Source of the DNA: Trametes villosa
Taxonomy: Eukaryota; Basidiomycota; Agaricomycetes; Polyporales; Polyporaceae
Direction of reading: 5' to 3'
DNA: 64,000 nucleotides
Assembly: GCA_002964805.2 (NCBI GenBank)
Contig: PUDQ02000124.1
Location: forward strand, 56,704 to 120,703
Part shown: positions 1-13,361 of the stretch, piece by piece
Numbering within the stretch: the first letter of the stretch is position 1
Layout of the letters: every line of letters begins with the position of its first letter
Notes under the pieces: model-generated
Seen by the model: the letters and a program-made list of their open reading frames with translations, nothing else
The model's database searches: none
Told to the model about the DNA's origin: nothing
Position numbers and translations under genes: made by a program

Positions 1-389
1 ACCGCCGCCGCTGCTGCGCGGCGCGTAGGTACAGTAACGAGGGGGAGAATGCCCGCCGCCCTCGCCCGGATCCCTGAGCCCTCGCTTCCTACACCAGCGC
101 GAGGCCGGCGTAAGCAGGCGAGAAGGATGGGATGGGGCGGGGGAAGCGGGGTGAGACGAAGAGGCCCGTACGTGCGGGGAGAGAAGGGAGGAGGGGAAGA
201 GGGAAGAGGGAGCGGCGGGTCGGCAATGTGGGAGAAGGGTATGGACCTGGACATGCAGAAGACGCGGTGGCCGGGGAATACGGGACGGAGGAGGCGAGAG
301 GGAGGCGGGAGACACGTAGCGGGGTCGTCATAGGTTGTCGGGCGAGTCGGATGTGAGTGGGAGACGGTGAACGGAACGGAGCGCGAATA

Positions 390-409
390 ATGATGATGAT
401 GATGATGAT
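390..409. repeat. ATG/TGA trinucleotide microsatellite
   Basis: Six perfect ATG units followed by AT, in the sequence downstream of the first gene. The rest of 1-729 is GC-rich, with no ORF that I can support; it probably contains the 3' untranslated region of the gene that ends at 730. Confidence 0.85.
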
Positions 410-729
410 TGCGGTGGGTGCGTGCGGAAAGTGATGATGAGGTGGTTATGAAGGCGGCGGAAAAATAGGGCGTGGATACGGTTGTGGTACAGGTGAATTA
501 CTTAACGTTGCTCTTCTCTCGCTCGCGGGGCTCGGGGGCTGCTGCTCTCTGCGTGGTTTGGTCCTGGTCCTCTGCGTGCCCGGCGGGGTGCCCGGGCGGT
601 AGCCCGCTCCTCGTAGTTGACTCTCAAGCTCGACACCGTCGCCGCCCATAGGGCAGCAACGGCCCTCGGTCGACAACGACGACGTTGACAGGATTCGGCT
701 GCCACAGAGACGAAACGGACGCGGCCCGG

Positions 730-1966
730 CTAGAAGCCGCCAAGACAGCCCGCGTCCTCGACGGAGAACCCGGTCCTATACGACGAGCTGAGGCGGGCCA
801 TGCGCTCCGCGCGCTCCCGCTCTCTGCGCTCGCGGCTCCGCTCCCTGTGTTCTCTCCGCACGTCGCCCCCGCGCTCGTCGCGGTGCCGGCTGCGGCGCTC
901 GCGCTCCGGGCTCGCCGGGGCACCTGGGTATGCGCACGCCGCGGTCGGCGTCGGGCTCGCCGACGCCAGCGCGTACGCCGCGGCGGGGGCCGCGCCCGCG
1001 GGGATGGGTATAGGCGCGGGGCGCGTCTTGCGTTTTGAGCGCGTCGGCGAGGCGGGCGAGCGCGAGCGCACGGGCGAGCTCGCGCCGTGCCCGTAGTGGC
1101 CGTGGCTGTGGCTATGGCCCGAGGAGTGCGGATGTGAGCTTACACTCGTGCTGCTGCTGCTGCTACTCGAGCTCGAGCTGGGCGCGGAGGCGAAGGACGA
1201 GTAGGCGTAGGGGTATGAGCTCGGGATCGAGGACGGCTGGACGGGGGACGTCGACGGGCGTACGCGGGGAGACGGCGGGTGGGGGAGGAAGGAGAGGGCG
1301 GAAGACGAGGGCGCGTTGGTGCCCGCGAGGGTGAGGTTCATGAGGGACTGCTCCAGCGACATCTTGCCGTGCGGGGCGGACGCTGTGGCACAGAGTGTGA
1401 ATAAGCGAGATAAGGCCGTGTATGCGCATATACTCACTCGAGTAGAACTCTGGAGGCGGGCTCGCGATCCCGTCGCTCTCCTCTGAGGACTCGGAGGACA
1501 GGTCGGGGACGAGGGGCGGGAGGGGGTGGAGGGGGAAGTGGTCGACGCGGGGGCTCTGGCGGGGGGTCAAGTCGTTGTCCTCTGCCGGATCCCTGTCGTG
1601 GCCCTGGCCGGCAGCGCGGGGGTGGAGGTGCTTGCCTCTTGTGGGGCTCAGGCTCGCCCTTTTACTGCTTCTGCGCATGTGGGCCGGGGTAGGGTCGTCG
1701 AGGGAGTAGGTGCGTCCGGGGCAGCCACGCTCGGGCAGGGCACAGCGGTTGGGCGTGACGACGATGGGGGTGCGGTCGTACGGGAGAGCACTGCCCATGG
1801 TGTGGGCCAGAGCCTGGTGGGGCGGGAAGCGGACGAGGGGGGAGAGGATGGAGGGGTCGATGGCGAGCAGCGCGGAGGGCTCGTCCTGCGGGGGCGGCCT
1901 GACTGGGGCAGACGCGGCGGTACGCTTGAGGATGGGGCGGGGGCAGGGGCTATAGGAGGGCGGCAT
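730..1966 (-). CDS. Pro/Ser-rich conserved-type protein of unknown function
   Basis: Two exons, 1966-1438 and 1382-730, joined over a 55-nt intron (GTGAGT...CACAG), give 393 residues from an ATG. Reading through the donor would end in a short unrelated tail, whereas splicing joins the phases exactly. The N-terminus has a PRPILKR motif and many SP/TP sites. A central acidic serine cluster (SSESSEES) precedes the junction. After it comes a short ordered-looking segment (KMSLEQSLMNLTLAG), a serine homopolymer coded by CTG/CTC runs, an HSH-rich patch, an Arg/Glu-rich helix (RERSRERRERERAERM, probably coiled or RNA-binding-like) and the end SYRTGFSVEDAGCLGGF. I recognise the overall layout as one seen in unannotated agaricomycete proteins but cannot name a function. 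Probably intracellular and largely disordered, since no signal peptide or membrane segment is visible. Confidence 0.75.
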
Positions 1967-4900
1967 GGCGGTTGTCGTCGGGGAGGGGAGGCCGTGCTTG
2001 GCGGGAGGGGCGTTGTCGGAGGAAGAGGAGGACGGGACTTATATGTTCTGGGAGAGAGAGAAGTGAGGGTTAACAGCGGAGGGCCATGACGGGCAGAGAT
2101 ATGTTTGGGCAGCGGACGGGCAGAGCGAGGGAGGGAGGGCGAGCGAGAAGAGAAGAGCACGCAGAGAAAAGAGAAGCCCGCCCGGCGCCTCCTTTGTCTC
2201 ATCCCCTCCTGCCCCAAATCGGGTCACAGTCCACACCAGCCGGCCACGCGAGGCGCCCGTGCCACCGGTCCTTCCCTTCGCCGCATCGCCCGTCCCAGGC
2301 GCCCGCCCGGCCGTTTCATTCTCTCCCATTCATCCAGCATCCCAGCCTCCGTGCCTCCCGCGTTTGGCCCCGCCCCAGCTCGCCGTCTGCTTTGCTTGCG
2401 CTTGGGCTGCCGCAGAGGACGGAGGATGGGATCGGCCTTCTGTCGCTGATACGATGAGATTGCGCGGCACGCGTCCGCCCATTCACCCCGCGAGCATCAA
2501 GATCAAGATCCCAGATCCACTCCCCTCCCCCGGGCCCTCCTCCGACTTCCTCCACTCCTCCCCCTTCCTGCCATCTCCAGCACCTCCTCCCACCGCCTCC
2601 TGCCTGCCTGTCTGCCCGTCTACGCCGGCCGCCTCCCGCCCGACCCGCCCTCGCTGCTTCCTCGCGCGCCCCCGCACCGCCGCCCTCCCCGCCCCGCGCG
2701 CGCGCACGCCAGACAATGCTCTGCCTCCGGTGCATGCGCCAGCCCCGCGCGCACTGCTCTCGCATGTCTTCCTTTTGTCCGGGCCATGGACATCACACAA
2801 TCCAATCCCCCATGCCCTCGCTGTCACCTGTCTGCCCGCAACTATTGCCAGACAAGGCCCCTGCTCATCCCTTCTCCCCGCCTTCTAACTCCGTCTCTCC
2901 CGCCTCGAGGCGTGCCCGCACACCTGACCACCGCCCCCCACCCATGTCCTCTCTGCGCAAGATTATCGATAATCACCATAATGGCGCGAATGGCGGCCAC
3001 TCCTATACCTTGTTCGCCGGGCGGCTCTCCCTCTTCCACCCCGAACGTCTTTCGCAGGTTTCTCCCGCCTGCTTTTCAATGCAATGCGCGCGCCCGGGAT
3101 TTCCCCCTCCAGCCGCGCCCGTCAGGCTCCAGCTGGAAGTTTCCCCGTCGACGCCAACGCATCAATGTGCCCCCCGCGCGTGAAGCGTGCAGCGTGCCCG
3201 CAACTGCTCCCCTCCCCCGGGCCTGTCCTCGCATGGCGCGCCTTCGCGCGTCGCACGGGTTCGTGAATCTTCAAGACCCTTCCCGCCGGACTTTGAATCG
3301 CCCCCCCCCCGCAGCCCTGAAGCCCCTGGCCGCCACTGACGCGTGCGACCCGCGCGCCCGCTATGGGCCCGCAGTTTACCGTCCAAAGTCAAACCTTGCG
3401 CACTATGCTCTGCGCGTGCTTCTCTTGCCCGCCCCTCAGCTCGTCTTTCGTCGCTCGTTCCTCGTCTCTTTTCCCGCCGTTCCCAGCTCTGCGCGCCCAA
3501 ACGGGCACCTCTGCCCCGGCGACCCAGGTTCGCACGCGCTCCGTCGGCATCTCAGTCCGCTTCGCCCCGCGCCAGATAAGCCTCTCTCTACAGGCTGCAG
3601 GCGGTAGCGAGGTCCTGTGAAGACGCAGTTCGATCGCTCCCCCGCGCGGCGTGCGTTTCATCTCGCGTTTCCCCGCACCGCACGGCGCGACTCTTGGACG
3701 GCGATCGCGCCATACAGTCTATGCACCGTCTATACAGTCTTGTTCCATCCGGGGCCATATCAACGCCCAACAGGACACTACGTGCTGCCGTACGCCTGCC
3801 CGCGGTTCCCTCGCCCGCACATCTATCGCGCGACGCAGTGATGCACAGGTGACCTGCTGCGCTCCTAGTTCTGCGTTCTGCTGCTGGGCTGGCTTTGGTC
3901 TGGCTCGGATATCTGCTCTGGTTCTTGCTCTGGTGCTGGTGCTATCGCGCGCTGCGCAACTTGCGATAGAGCGGGCCGCGAATTGGATAGCCATCCAGAG
4001 CTCGTCTGTCTGCGGTGCGCCTCTCAGGCTCCCAGTCACCAACACGCTCGGGGCATCTCGCCCCTGCTCTGCGCCAGGCTTTTCGACACGCTGGCTCGAG
4101 CTGCGGCGCTCCTCGGACGCGGCCGCGCTCGGACCTCGCGCTGTGTAGAACTCGGAGGCGAATGTGTAGGTCCGTGTCGCGTCCGAATCGAATTGATTTT
4201 TTCCTTGTCTTGTCTTCTCCCGGGTAGAAAATTGTTCTGCGTGGGGCGGGGCGTCACCCGTCCTCGCGGCGGGCGCGGGGACTCCAGAACGCGGGCAGAG
4301 GCTGCGCGCAGGCTGGCGGACAGGCGGGCTGGCGGGCCGCGGCGCGTCGAGGTCCGCCGGCCGCCCAGACGTGCGACACGCCTCGCGTGCGTCTGCACTC
4401 GCGCCCACACTGGAACGCACTCTGGTGCATCTGCACCGGCATGCGCGCGCGCGTGTGGGGTATGCGTGTGTAGCGCGACGCGGGTCTCTGGAGCAGTCCC
4501 GTGCGCCCTGTGTAGGTGTCGGCGCATACCTGCCACTCACTGGCACTGGCAGCCCGCTTTCACATCCTATCAGTATCGGTTCACCGGCGCACGGCTCATC
4601 CTGCGCTATACCAGTAAAGTGCCACCGATATCGACCCCGGCGAATGTCGCCATCTGGCAGAGGCATCCCCGCGCCCGTTTTCCCATTTCCGGCGCGCAGC
4701 GTTCTGTTCGCGAATCCGTGCCACCCCGATCTGCCCCCCGTGCGCACACGCTAGCGCGTTCCACCTGCCAAGTTCCGCGCAAACAAGACGGGGGCTAGCG
4801 ACTAGCGACTAGCGTGCGCCGGGGCCGGATGCGGCAGGTGTTGAGGCCGGGCGTCAGTCAAGTGATGGGACAGGCCCGGCACGTCCGAGCGGAGTGGGAC

Positions 4901-7900
4901 GGCCTGAGGCCTGAGCAACCGTAAGTATTGGGGGCCGGCGACTCCGGCGTGGAGGCTGGGGAGGACGAAGACGAGGACGGCATGGCCGAACCTGGAACCT
5001 GGGGTGCGTATGGGCTAACCGCGGCGTGCCACTCCGATCTGGACGCGAACACGGCACGGCGTTCAGTAGCAATGTCCCCTTTGCGGAGCACAAGAGTTGC
5101 CCGATACGCTGGTGCGCGAATGCGGGCTCACCTCCGGGCCCTCACATGCACAGAACGAATACAATACATCCCTCGACTCCGAGCCTGAAGAAGGCGCCAA
5201 GCCTCGAACCGCCTCCCGACATCCGTACGCTCCTGCGCGTCTCCCCCACGAACGCGAACACGAAACAGGAAACCCTCGAGCGTCGAAGCACAACCCCTGG
5301 ATCACAGCGACGCCTCCGACAAGGCCCGACCTCCGAGCTGCGTACGCGCTCTCATGGTTACGTGCCCGGGGCCCCACCGCGCACGCACGCTTCTCAGATC
5401 GCAAGCCTCGGGTCTTGGGCCTTGCGCTTCTGCCGTCAATGAACGAACACACGAACCCTCAGCGGCGGCGACAGGCTCGCAGGCGCACCGGCTTCTCGCA
5501 CGCAGGGCTTCGGACGCCCGGCGCGCGTGCCCGACCTCCGAACGAGGGTGCGCGCGGGAGATCATGTGCTGGTGAGGGCTTGCATGTGCATCTCGTCTTG
5601 TACTGTGTGCATTGACGTCGGTCTGATGGTGATGCCACCAGCGTACTGCTGCACCGTATGCCGGGCACGGCCTCCCATCTGGAGAGGCGGACGGGGTGCG
5701 CGTGCCACCGCACAGCAGATCCGGTTCGCCTCGGGCGCACGAACGCGAGGCGGGGTGCCCACGCGCCGCCAGGACCGCTCGCGCATTCTGGTGCCCCACC
5801 GCACGCACGCGATCGCGGCAGAAGATAATATCGAGTGGCAAGCAGCAGCTTGTTGTCCCCTTGCCGCCGCGAACTTACATACAAGCTTGATCACTCTCCC
5901 TATAGATCTTGCCGCACACTGACAATACGGCGCGGCTGCGCGGTATAATTAACCATCGCCCGTCGACGTCACCGAGGGCCTGCACCTGACTGCGCGTGGG
6001 ACGCGTCCGCTGTCCGGTGCGGACGTCCGAGTCGGCGACTCACCGTCGCGCGCCTGTCCCGCCGAGCTCTTGCACTTCTCGTGCTTGTTGCGAGCTAGGT
6101 CTGTTTCTGTCGATCTTCCGAGTTCCTGATTCCGCGGGTCCTGACAGTGGCAGCTCTGGGGTGCGGGACACGCTCCAGCGCAGACGCGTGCGAAGCGGCC
6201 CTGGCGCGCAGCTCCTCCGCACCGGCCGTCCTTGGAAGTATGTGCCTGCCCGATCGGGGCGGGCTACGTGCGAGGTCGGTGGAGCTCAAACGCGGCTCAT
6301 GTACCGTAACTCACGGCGGTGAGTAGAGTTTCTTCTTCCGTGGCAAGCGTGTCCCCGGACGACGCGCGCGCCCAACCCAAACTCTGAACCGGGGCCCACG
6401 GCGAGCGGCGCGACGGCGACCTGCACGGCGATTGCGAGGGCGCGCGAGTCGCCGCGCTCGCCGACATCTGCCGTCTTGCAAGCTCCGGGCTTTGCGCGCG
6501 ACTGAGGGGAAGCTGGAACGTGCTGCGAGGGCGGCCGTCTCGTATCGCGCGCGACATCTGCGGGCCTCTTCGCTCGGAATGGCGCGCCCGACGCTCCAGC
6601 ACGGCTGGCGCCCGTGCGTGCGGGCCGAGTCTGCATTGACCGAGAGCTTCGTGGCGCGCCTGCCACTCTATTTCTGCCTGCCGCCTGGTCATCTGCTCAT
6701 CCTGTGGTCTCCGCGCGTGTGTGGGTTACTGCAGACTAGCCCTCGAGTTTGATCGGCATGTAGGGCGTGCGTTCCAGTTCAGGCGGCCAAGCAGAGCCTG
6801 AAAGGCGGTGAGTGCTTAGAACGTTACTACCAAGATCCGACGTCGTACTGAATGCGAACTCTCAGGGAAATGCGCAAACTTGAACTTGGTTAGCTCGCTC
6901 CCTCGGCGCGTCGTGCACGGCGATGAGTTCGGGCCTCGCAAGGCTTGGCGCCGTACCGTCCATGCCCGTAACGGTGGTCGGCGCGCCATCTATGAAGTCG
7001 CGCCTCGGTTCCCTGCGCCTTCGTCGCCCTCGGCGGCGCTTCTCCCGGTGCTTGGCAGCTCCCATTAACGAGTTTGAACAGCTATGAACTGCGTCTTCTT
7101 GCTCGGTGCGATGCTGCCGAGCAGATCCCAAGCTACAAGAGCCAAGCCAAGGCGCTGTCAATCTCGCGCGCACGCTCGCCGCAATCTCCACGACGTCGAC
7201 GCCGGACCCTGTTCCGACGACCAGATGTCGAAACAGGACATCCCGGCGGGGATTAAGGTGAGTGAGTGGGCGAGCCGCGGGACATGCCGTCGATCAACGC
7301 TGAGTAGCCTCGGGGGTCCGTTTTAGCTCTGCATCAACGTCAGCCCACCTCGAGAACCTGGGTGAGCTGTTCTTGGCCGCCTCGCACGCTAGATCCGGAA
7401 ACGCTCACGTCGCGCGTCGTGCACAGTACGCCGCAGCCGCAGCCGCCAAGGACCGAGCGCGGACGCGCCGTTTGCGCGGCGCGTGCGGTCAGTTGGTCGC
7501 GTTCGGTGTCCGCGTTGTCGCGTGCAGTGCGCTGTGGACCCATAGTCCCGCGTACCCTCGCACGACTCGGGCCGACTCTTCCTGCGCCCTTGCCGTGTTG
7601 GGCGAAAGTGCGCAGCGCCCGAGGATGGTGCGTCCGGGATGGGTCGTGTGCATGCCGGGCGCTAGTGTGTGGCCGCTTCTCTGGGAGTTACGGCGACGAT
7701 GCGTGTGCGCTATCGTGTCCTTTGCGCGTATGCCGGTGACTGGTGAAGTGATTCGGTGGGTTCATTTGCGGCCGGTCACTCGCTTCCTCGGGAGGTGTGC
7801 GGACGGCCTGAGTGTGAGCGTGGAAGTGCACATGAGGCAGCCTCGTTCACTATGAGGCTGGCCGCGGCTTGCACAATGTTCATCCCCCTCTGCCGTCAAT

Positions 7901-10680
7901 CCCTCGCCCGCACCTTGCTAACATCCGCAGATGGCGCGGCTTGGAATGCTGCCGGATTCTTTCGAAGTACTCCCGGTCGATAGGTGGGCGTTCTACGCCT
8001 CGATCGGCAACTCCCTTCGAGAACTTCTATACAGCGCCCGAAAGCCCGTAAAGAGTCGAGGCTCGTCTTCTGGCTCGTGGCATCTCTCGTACGTACCTTC
8101 ACCTCATTTTTAATGAAGTACTGAAGCAATTTTGTCTGCAGTGGGCACCAATGTCGTGATGCTACATGCTCAGTCTAAATCTGGAGCAAGGCGCGCTGGG
8201 CGACAGACAGGTTTTTGTCCACTCTTCGATGTGCGTCAGAGACCTCCGATGTCATCGTCGACTTCGCTGAATCTCTTCCCCAGCTCTTATCAGGCTGATT
8301 AGCTCTGTACAGCTCCGGCGGGCTGTGACCTCATGCTGGAGTTGCTCAGAGTTCAGCTACACACCCCACCGATGCCCGACGTCCTTCTTACTTGGCTAGG
8401 CCCAACAGGATCTCGCGCTGCCTATCCTAAGCAATCTCTAGACCACTGCGCCATGCGCCATCTCCCGAATTGCAACGGCGTTGGGGAGATGAGCATGGAC
8501 GACTCGTCTTCTTCGACAACTCCGGGCGCCTCCACCTCATAGGCACCCTGTATCTTTGCCTTCGGCACCGGAAACGGCAACTTTGTGGCTTATTCTCTAC
8601 CCTGGCGTCAGCGCTCGCCCAATCTCGAAGTGCGGCTTACGTTGTGTACGTCTTCCAGCACGCTGTTCGTTCTCCGCATCATCCCAGCTCATTCTGTAGG
8701 ACTGGTGCAATGCTGCTTCCACCGTGTGTTGCCTGGCGCTGACTCCCATGCCGTGCCTCGCGCACCCTTGCGGTGCTCGCGGACGCCGTAAGTTGTCTTT
8801 TGCGAAGTGCCCGATGAAACGCTGACGCCCATTCATTTTGTCATCGGGATAGCTTCGGTGGCAGGGGACCGCCCGATGGTCTCCGGGGCCGCCGCTGCCG
8901 GCCGACACCTCCCTTTTGTCAACACCCGTCGTGTGAGGTTTGTTGCGCTCGCAACCATCTATTGGATGTGACCGGATGCCTCAATCGCGTTCCTGGCACT
9001 GGATGGCAGCGCGCCAACAGCCTCATGCCCGGCCGCCTCTTTGACTTCCGTCGGGACCGCGCTATTCTCGTCGAGTTACTCAGCCATCGCCGGTCTAGTC
9101 GATGCGCGCGTCGACTCAGGCCGGCCTCGAGTCCTTCTCGACTGCAATCTTCACAACGCAGATGCGCGATGCAGCATGACGTCGCGCTGGAAGGAGGAGG
9201 AGGCGTGCCTCCAGATTACGCGCTTACGTCTTCGCGCCCTGCTTCTGCGCGCCTGCTAACGCTATACCTTCTTTTCGTCGTTCCTTCATCTGCCTCGCCT
9301 GCGCCTGCTTCGCTCGCGTATGTGGCGAGATTGTGGCCAATACCTTGGAGGCTTTCGCATTCAGTCCCTGCATTCCCCTCTGCCCCTTCTCGAATTCGAT
9401 CGCGCCCTGCGAGCGGGAGCCCCCCTCGCCCCATTCCCACCTCCATTTCGCCTGTGCAGGGCTGCGTCCGCACGTTCCATGTCGATGGCGCGAGAGTGGG
9501 TGCGTCTGCCACGAACATTTGTCCTTATCGTTACCCGACGCTCGAAGAAGTCGCGCTGCCGTGATATCATCTCGTTAGTTGTCGAGCTGGCTCGCTGGAT
9601 CGTTGGATCGTCGCTGCCCGACTCGGAAATGGGCCAGCGTCGTGGCGCGCGCTCGTTCTCAGGCCAATCGCGTTTCGTCCGCCCTCCCACCTCTCCATCT
9701 CGACAGCCTGCACAGTGCTCCCGCTGGCGTGGCGTGGCATCGCCGCGACGGCGATACCGCTGCAGCATCAGCCTGTTGCCTGGTTTCCGGGGACAGCGCA
9801 CTGTCTGACGCCGTCGGAGGGCGGCGTCGGCGAATCTGCGGGAGGACAGTGCGCCTGCACCCCCGTCCTGAGTATAACTTACGCGACAGGGTGCTCGCAG
9901 GCGATTGGTGCGTCCCGCGCCTCCTTCACATGCACGCCCGCGGGGGCGCATGCGGCTCGCGCCTCGAGGCGTGCATCTCGACCAGTACACGGCCAGCCTT
10001 TTCTCGCTCTCGGACGGGTACCGCACGGTCGTTTGCGCCAAGGGGCCGCGAGGACTTCTCGGGCGGGATCATTGCAGGAGATCGTCGGTGGTCATAAGGA
10101 TCCAGGACGCCCCGTGCTATGCTCTTTCGCCTTCCGCGCAATTGCACCCAATTGCTGCCTTGGGCGAGTGGTGCTACACGGCATGGGGACAATGTTTCGC
10201 CTCCGATGCGACCGCAACGGTGTGTCTGTCCTCTTCTTCTCCCGTGCTATTCTGACATTCTCCCGTTCCGTCCGGGTTATGTCATACCTGTAGATTCGAT
10301 GGACTGCGCTTGCAGACACCCTGCAATGGAAGCTCACTAGCCAAGTGGCCCACGTTTGCGTCCAAAGCAGAGGAGGCATCGCTGGTACCCACCGCGAAAC
10401 GCAACGTGCGTCCCTGCCGTTATGTGATATGAGAGCAAAGACTGACGCTGTCGCCATAGATGAACGCTGCAGCGTGCAGTCCGACTCCGACTCCCATCAC
10501 CGGCAGAACAGAACGCCTGCTGTCCCGCTTCCCGCAACGTGCTTCTCGGGCTTCGCAGCTCCCAGCGCTCGCGCGTGCTCATCTACTTGACACTTCCCCC
10601 GCGCGCCTACGCCGTCAATTATCCACAGATCTATCAGACCGCGGGCGATGCGGATACGACGTGCTCGGAGCGCGAGGCTA
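1967..10680. other. 8.7 kb GC-rich stretch without a supportable gene
   Basis: No ORF here has a recognisable domain, and the longest are low-complexity Arg/Ala/Pro frames expected from high GC. Roughly 2150-3700 is strongly pyrimidine-rich on the + strand. A short array with repeated CTAGCGA occurs near 4795. Several intron-like pairs are visible on the + strand: 6808-6865 (GTGAGT, branch TACTGAA, CTCAG), 7258-7326 (GTGAGT...TTTTAG) and 8089-8141 (GTACGT, branch TACTGAA, CTGCAG). These suggest one or more spliced transcripts of low coding potential. The first few hundred bases also hold the promoter of the gene starting at 1966. Confidence 0.5.
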
Positions 10681-11297
10681 CTGTACCATTTCGACCTAAT
10701 GTTCGGCGGGTGTGACGTGGGACATCGACGAACATTTGGTCTGAAAGTTCGTGCCCCCCTGTGACGTGGGACATATCCCAAAGTTCGGTTCGTCGGGCTG
10801 TGTGACCACGGTAGAGCGGGGTAAAGTTCGTTGGCCCGTGGCTGGGCGCCGTAGGCGCCCGAACTTTTCAGCAAAGATGGGACAAAATTGGCCAGATTGG
10901 CCTACCGCTGGGGAAAACCCGCGGTGATGGACATCAATCTTACACAATTGGCTGCTTAACACTATGTCGGGCTAGTTTCGAGGGGGAAAATCCCGGCGCT
11001 TTCAGCGCTAAAAGTGCCCAATTTGGGAAAATGCCAGATTCCGCGCCCAGAAAACCAGAAAGTGAGGCTCTTCTAGTTTCTCCTGAGTAAGAAGTGAGCT
11101 GAAGGCGGAATCAGATGCGTACAGCCCGTAGCAGCGCGAAAAGCACAGTTTTACGCCGATATTCCCTCTAAAACAGCCGGAAAATCCATATGTGACCACT
11201 TGGGGGCCGAAAGTTCGAACCCCCCTGTGACGTGGGACAACTAATGTTCGGACCCCCCTGTGACGTGGGACACGAACATTAGGTCGAAATGGTACAG
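10681..11297. mobile_element. 617-bp MITE-like non-autonomous DNA transposon
   Basis: Perfect 25-bp terminal inverted repeats: the left end (10681-10705) starts CTGTACCATTTCG and the right end (11273-11297) is its exact reverse complement. TA flanks both ends (10679-10680 and 11298-11299), the target duplication of Tc1/mariner-type elements. The motif TGTGACGTGGGACA occurs four times in the same orientation, two near each end (10711, 10760, 11226, 11259), like subterminal repeats that bind a transposase. There is no ORF of transposase size, so it must be mobilised in trans. The extra C...G pair outside the TA could mean the repeat is 28 bp instead. Confidence 0.85.
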
Positions 11298-13361
11298 TAG
11301 TGTGGACAGAGGTGAGCTCGCGCTCCGTTTGCTGATAGGAATGCTTGCAGTTGTAGGGCTGTGGGAGGCGCAGTAGCTGCTGCTGTGACTGTACCTGGCT
11401 ATTCCTGCGCCCTGCAAGCTAGTGCGGGTCGAAGCTGAACGCAATCAGCGGTGGCTGCGACAAGGCCCGCCGCGGACCGCCTTTCTCCTGTCTCCGGCGA
11501 CACCATTCAAGGGGGCCTTCGCTTCCCTTGTGCAGAACGGGTGAGTACTCCCGTTTGGCCGTGCGGCTCCCGCTCGCGCACCGGACTGACGAGAATACCT
11601 AGCAACTTCCAAGAGTGCTAGGGCAGGAGACGCGCTCTTCGACCTCGCCCAGGCGGGAAGGACGGGAGGATTGGACACGGGCAGCTACCTTTCCTCGTTG
11701 GGCCGTGCAGATCGGCGTCCACATGTCTGACAGACGCGTCCGGGTGCGCGTATGCGCGAAGGTTCGACGTTCAGGCTCGCGCTAGAACACGCGCCGACGG
11801 ATCAGAACGCGCCGCTCGGGCTTCCTGCGAGGGCGGCCTCCGAGGGTTTCGCTGTCTGTGGGCGGTCTAGGTGCGCCCGCTCTCACCCGCGCGCAGGGTC
11901 TGTCTACTGCCGGCACGCGAACGTTCGACTGCTCCACCCCATTCTCGTTCAGGCACTGCTGATCAATGCTCTTTGGCCGCGCATTTCAAGCTGCCGCCTC
12001 TTCTCTGCTGCCGGCGCCCCTCTACTGGCCTGCAAATCTATGCCGTGCGCACTTGCGGGCGAAACCGTGAGTGGCTGCCAGTCTCTGCCAGTGTGCCTGT
12101 ACTCACTTCTGGCTATATCGTAGCGTATGTTCGGACGCGGAGGAACGAGCAAGCCCGCCGACGTTCTCACCCCGCGCCCCCACGTCGGGGCTCATAGAGT
12201 GCCCCCTGCAGCTTCGAGCCTAGGACCCTGATCCCCCACCCCAAATCAGCCGTGCGTCATCTCCGAGCACGGCGGCGGCGGAGCGGAACGCACGAACCCC
12301 CGTCGATCCGGACACGGGCCCGTGCCTGCGACGGCACCGACGCTTCTGCGCCTGCCCCGGGGGCGTGATCCGCGTCCGCGTCCGTCTGCGCCGTCGATCT
12401 GCGCTCGGAGCACTCGCCCGGGCCCGGGATGGGGCGGCTTCTCCGTGCTGCGCCCGCGCGGCGGGGGCCTTCTCGCGAGCTGCTCGGCGGTTCTTGCGCT
12501 TCGGCGGTCTGGCCTTGGGTCGTCGTCTGCACTCAGGCTCAGGGTCTCTCGCCCCGGGTGCCTCGACGACGCATGAGCGTGGCTTCGAGGCCTGGAACCG
12601 CGGCTTGTGCGCGTTGTTCTCTTCGTTCTGTGGAGAATGGTCGGTGCGGTGCGCCGCTGAAGTGGGCTCGGGCGGCGTGTGCTGTGTGCCTGGGATGACG
12701 CAGCTTGTGCATGCGCGGCGCGGCCGCGAGGTCGTACTCTACGAATTGCGCTGAATCGAACGTAGCCCGAATTGTTACAGCCATGGGATGTGAGTAGTGG
12801 TTCATACTATGAGCGTGTACTCCGACGAGAGGTGCCCTGACACTGCAGGCTGTAATGTTTACGATATAACCAGAATATAATATATCATTATCGCGCACTC
12901 GGATCGTCTTTGACCGGCTTGAATGGGTCTCTGCACTGCTAACTCGCGCATAAACCACTCACCCTGTCAGCTCAACGAGTCAGGATGAAAAGTCAGGCTA
13001 GTGGAGAATGTGAACCACTGAGTGAGGAACGCTGTCCTCGTCCGCCGGGTGGTACACTGTACTTACAGGCTCAGATAGCGTGGCGGTGGTCGCCCGTCAG
13101 TATGTGATTCAAGCCAAAGCCATTAGAATGCTGGCGAACACGTCATCTATACATCAAGGTCTGGCGGTATAGTGCTCATGGCCTCGCGCGCCTATAGCTT
13201 GCGGAAGTCGCCTCGAAGTCTTGATCGTGTACAACGGACCGCCCGCTGCCACTGGTCGTGTCCATTCCCATCTCTACGTGAAACGCGAGGCTATGTGGTC
13301 AGACATTGCGGTATACATTAGAGCAACTGCTTCGCCTACCCCAACCGTACTAGGAACTCGA
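11298..13361. other. 2.1 kb GC-rich stretch without a supportable gene; intron-like signals
   Basis: No recognisable coding region. Three well-formed intron-like pairs lie on the + strand: 11541-11602 (GTGAGT, branch ACTGACG, CCTAG), 12067-12123 (GTGAGT, branch TACTCAC, CGTAG) and 12790-12847 (GTGAGT, branch CCTGAC, TGCAG). Sizes of 57-62 nt match the introns of the real genes here. I could not join the intervening exons into an ORF with any recognisable protein feature, so a spliced non-coding RNA or an orphan gene is possible. Confidence 0.4.

Noticed and set aside
2259..2888. 209-codon Pro-rich + strand ORF
   Set aside because: Follows from the pyrimidine bias of this stretch; no ATG-linked domain or splice support.
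3719..4747. 342-codon - strand ORF
   Set aside because: Random-looking Arg/Ala/Thr-rich composition with no domain or conserved motif; equally open overlapping frames on both strands.
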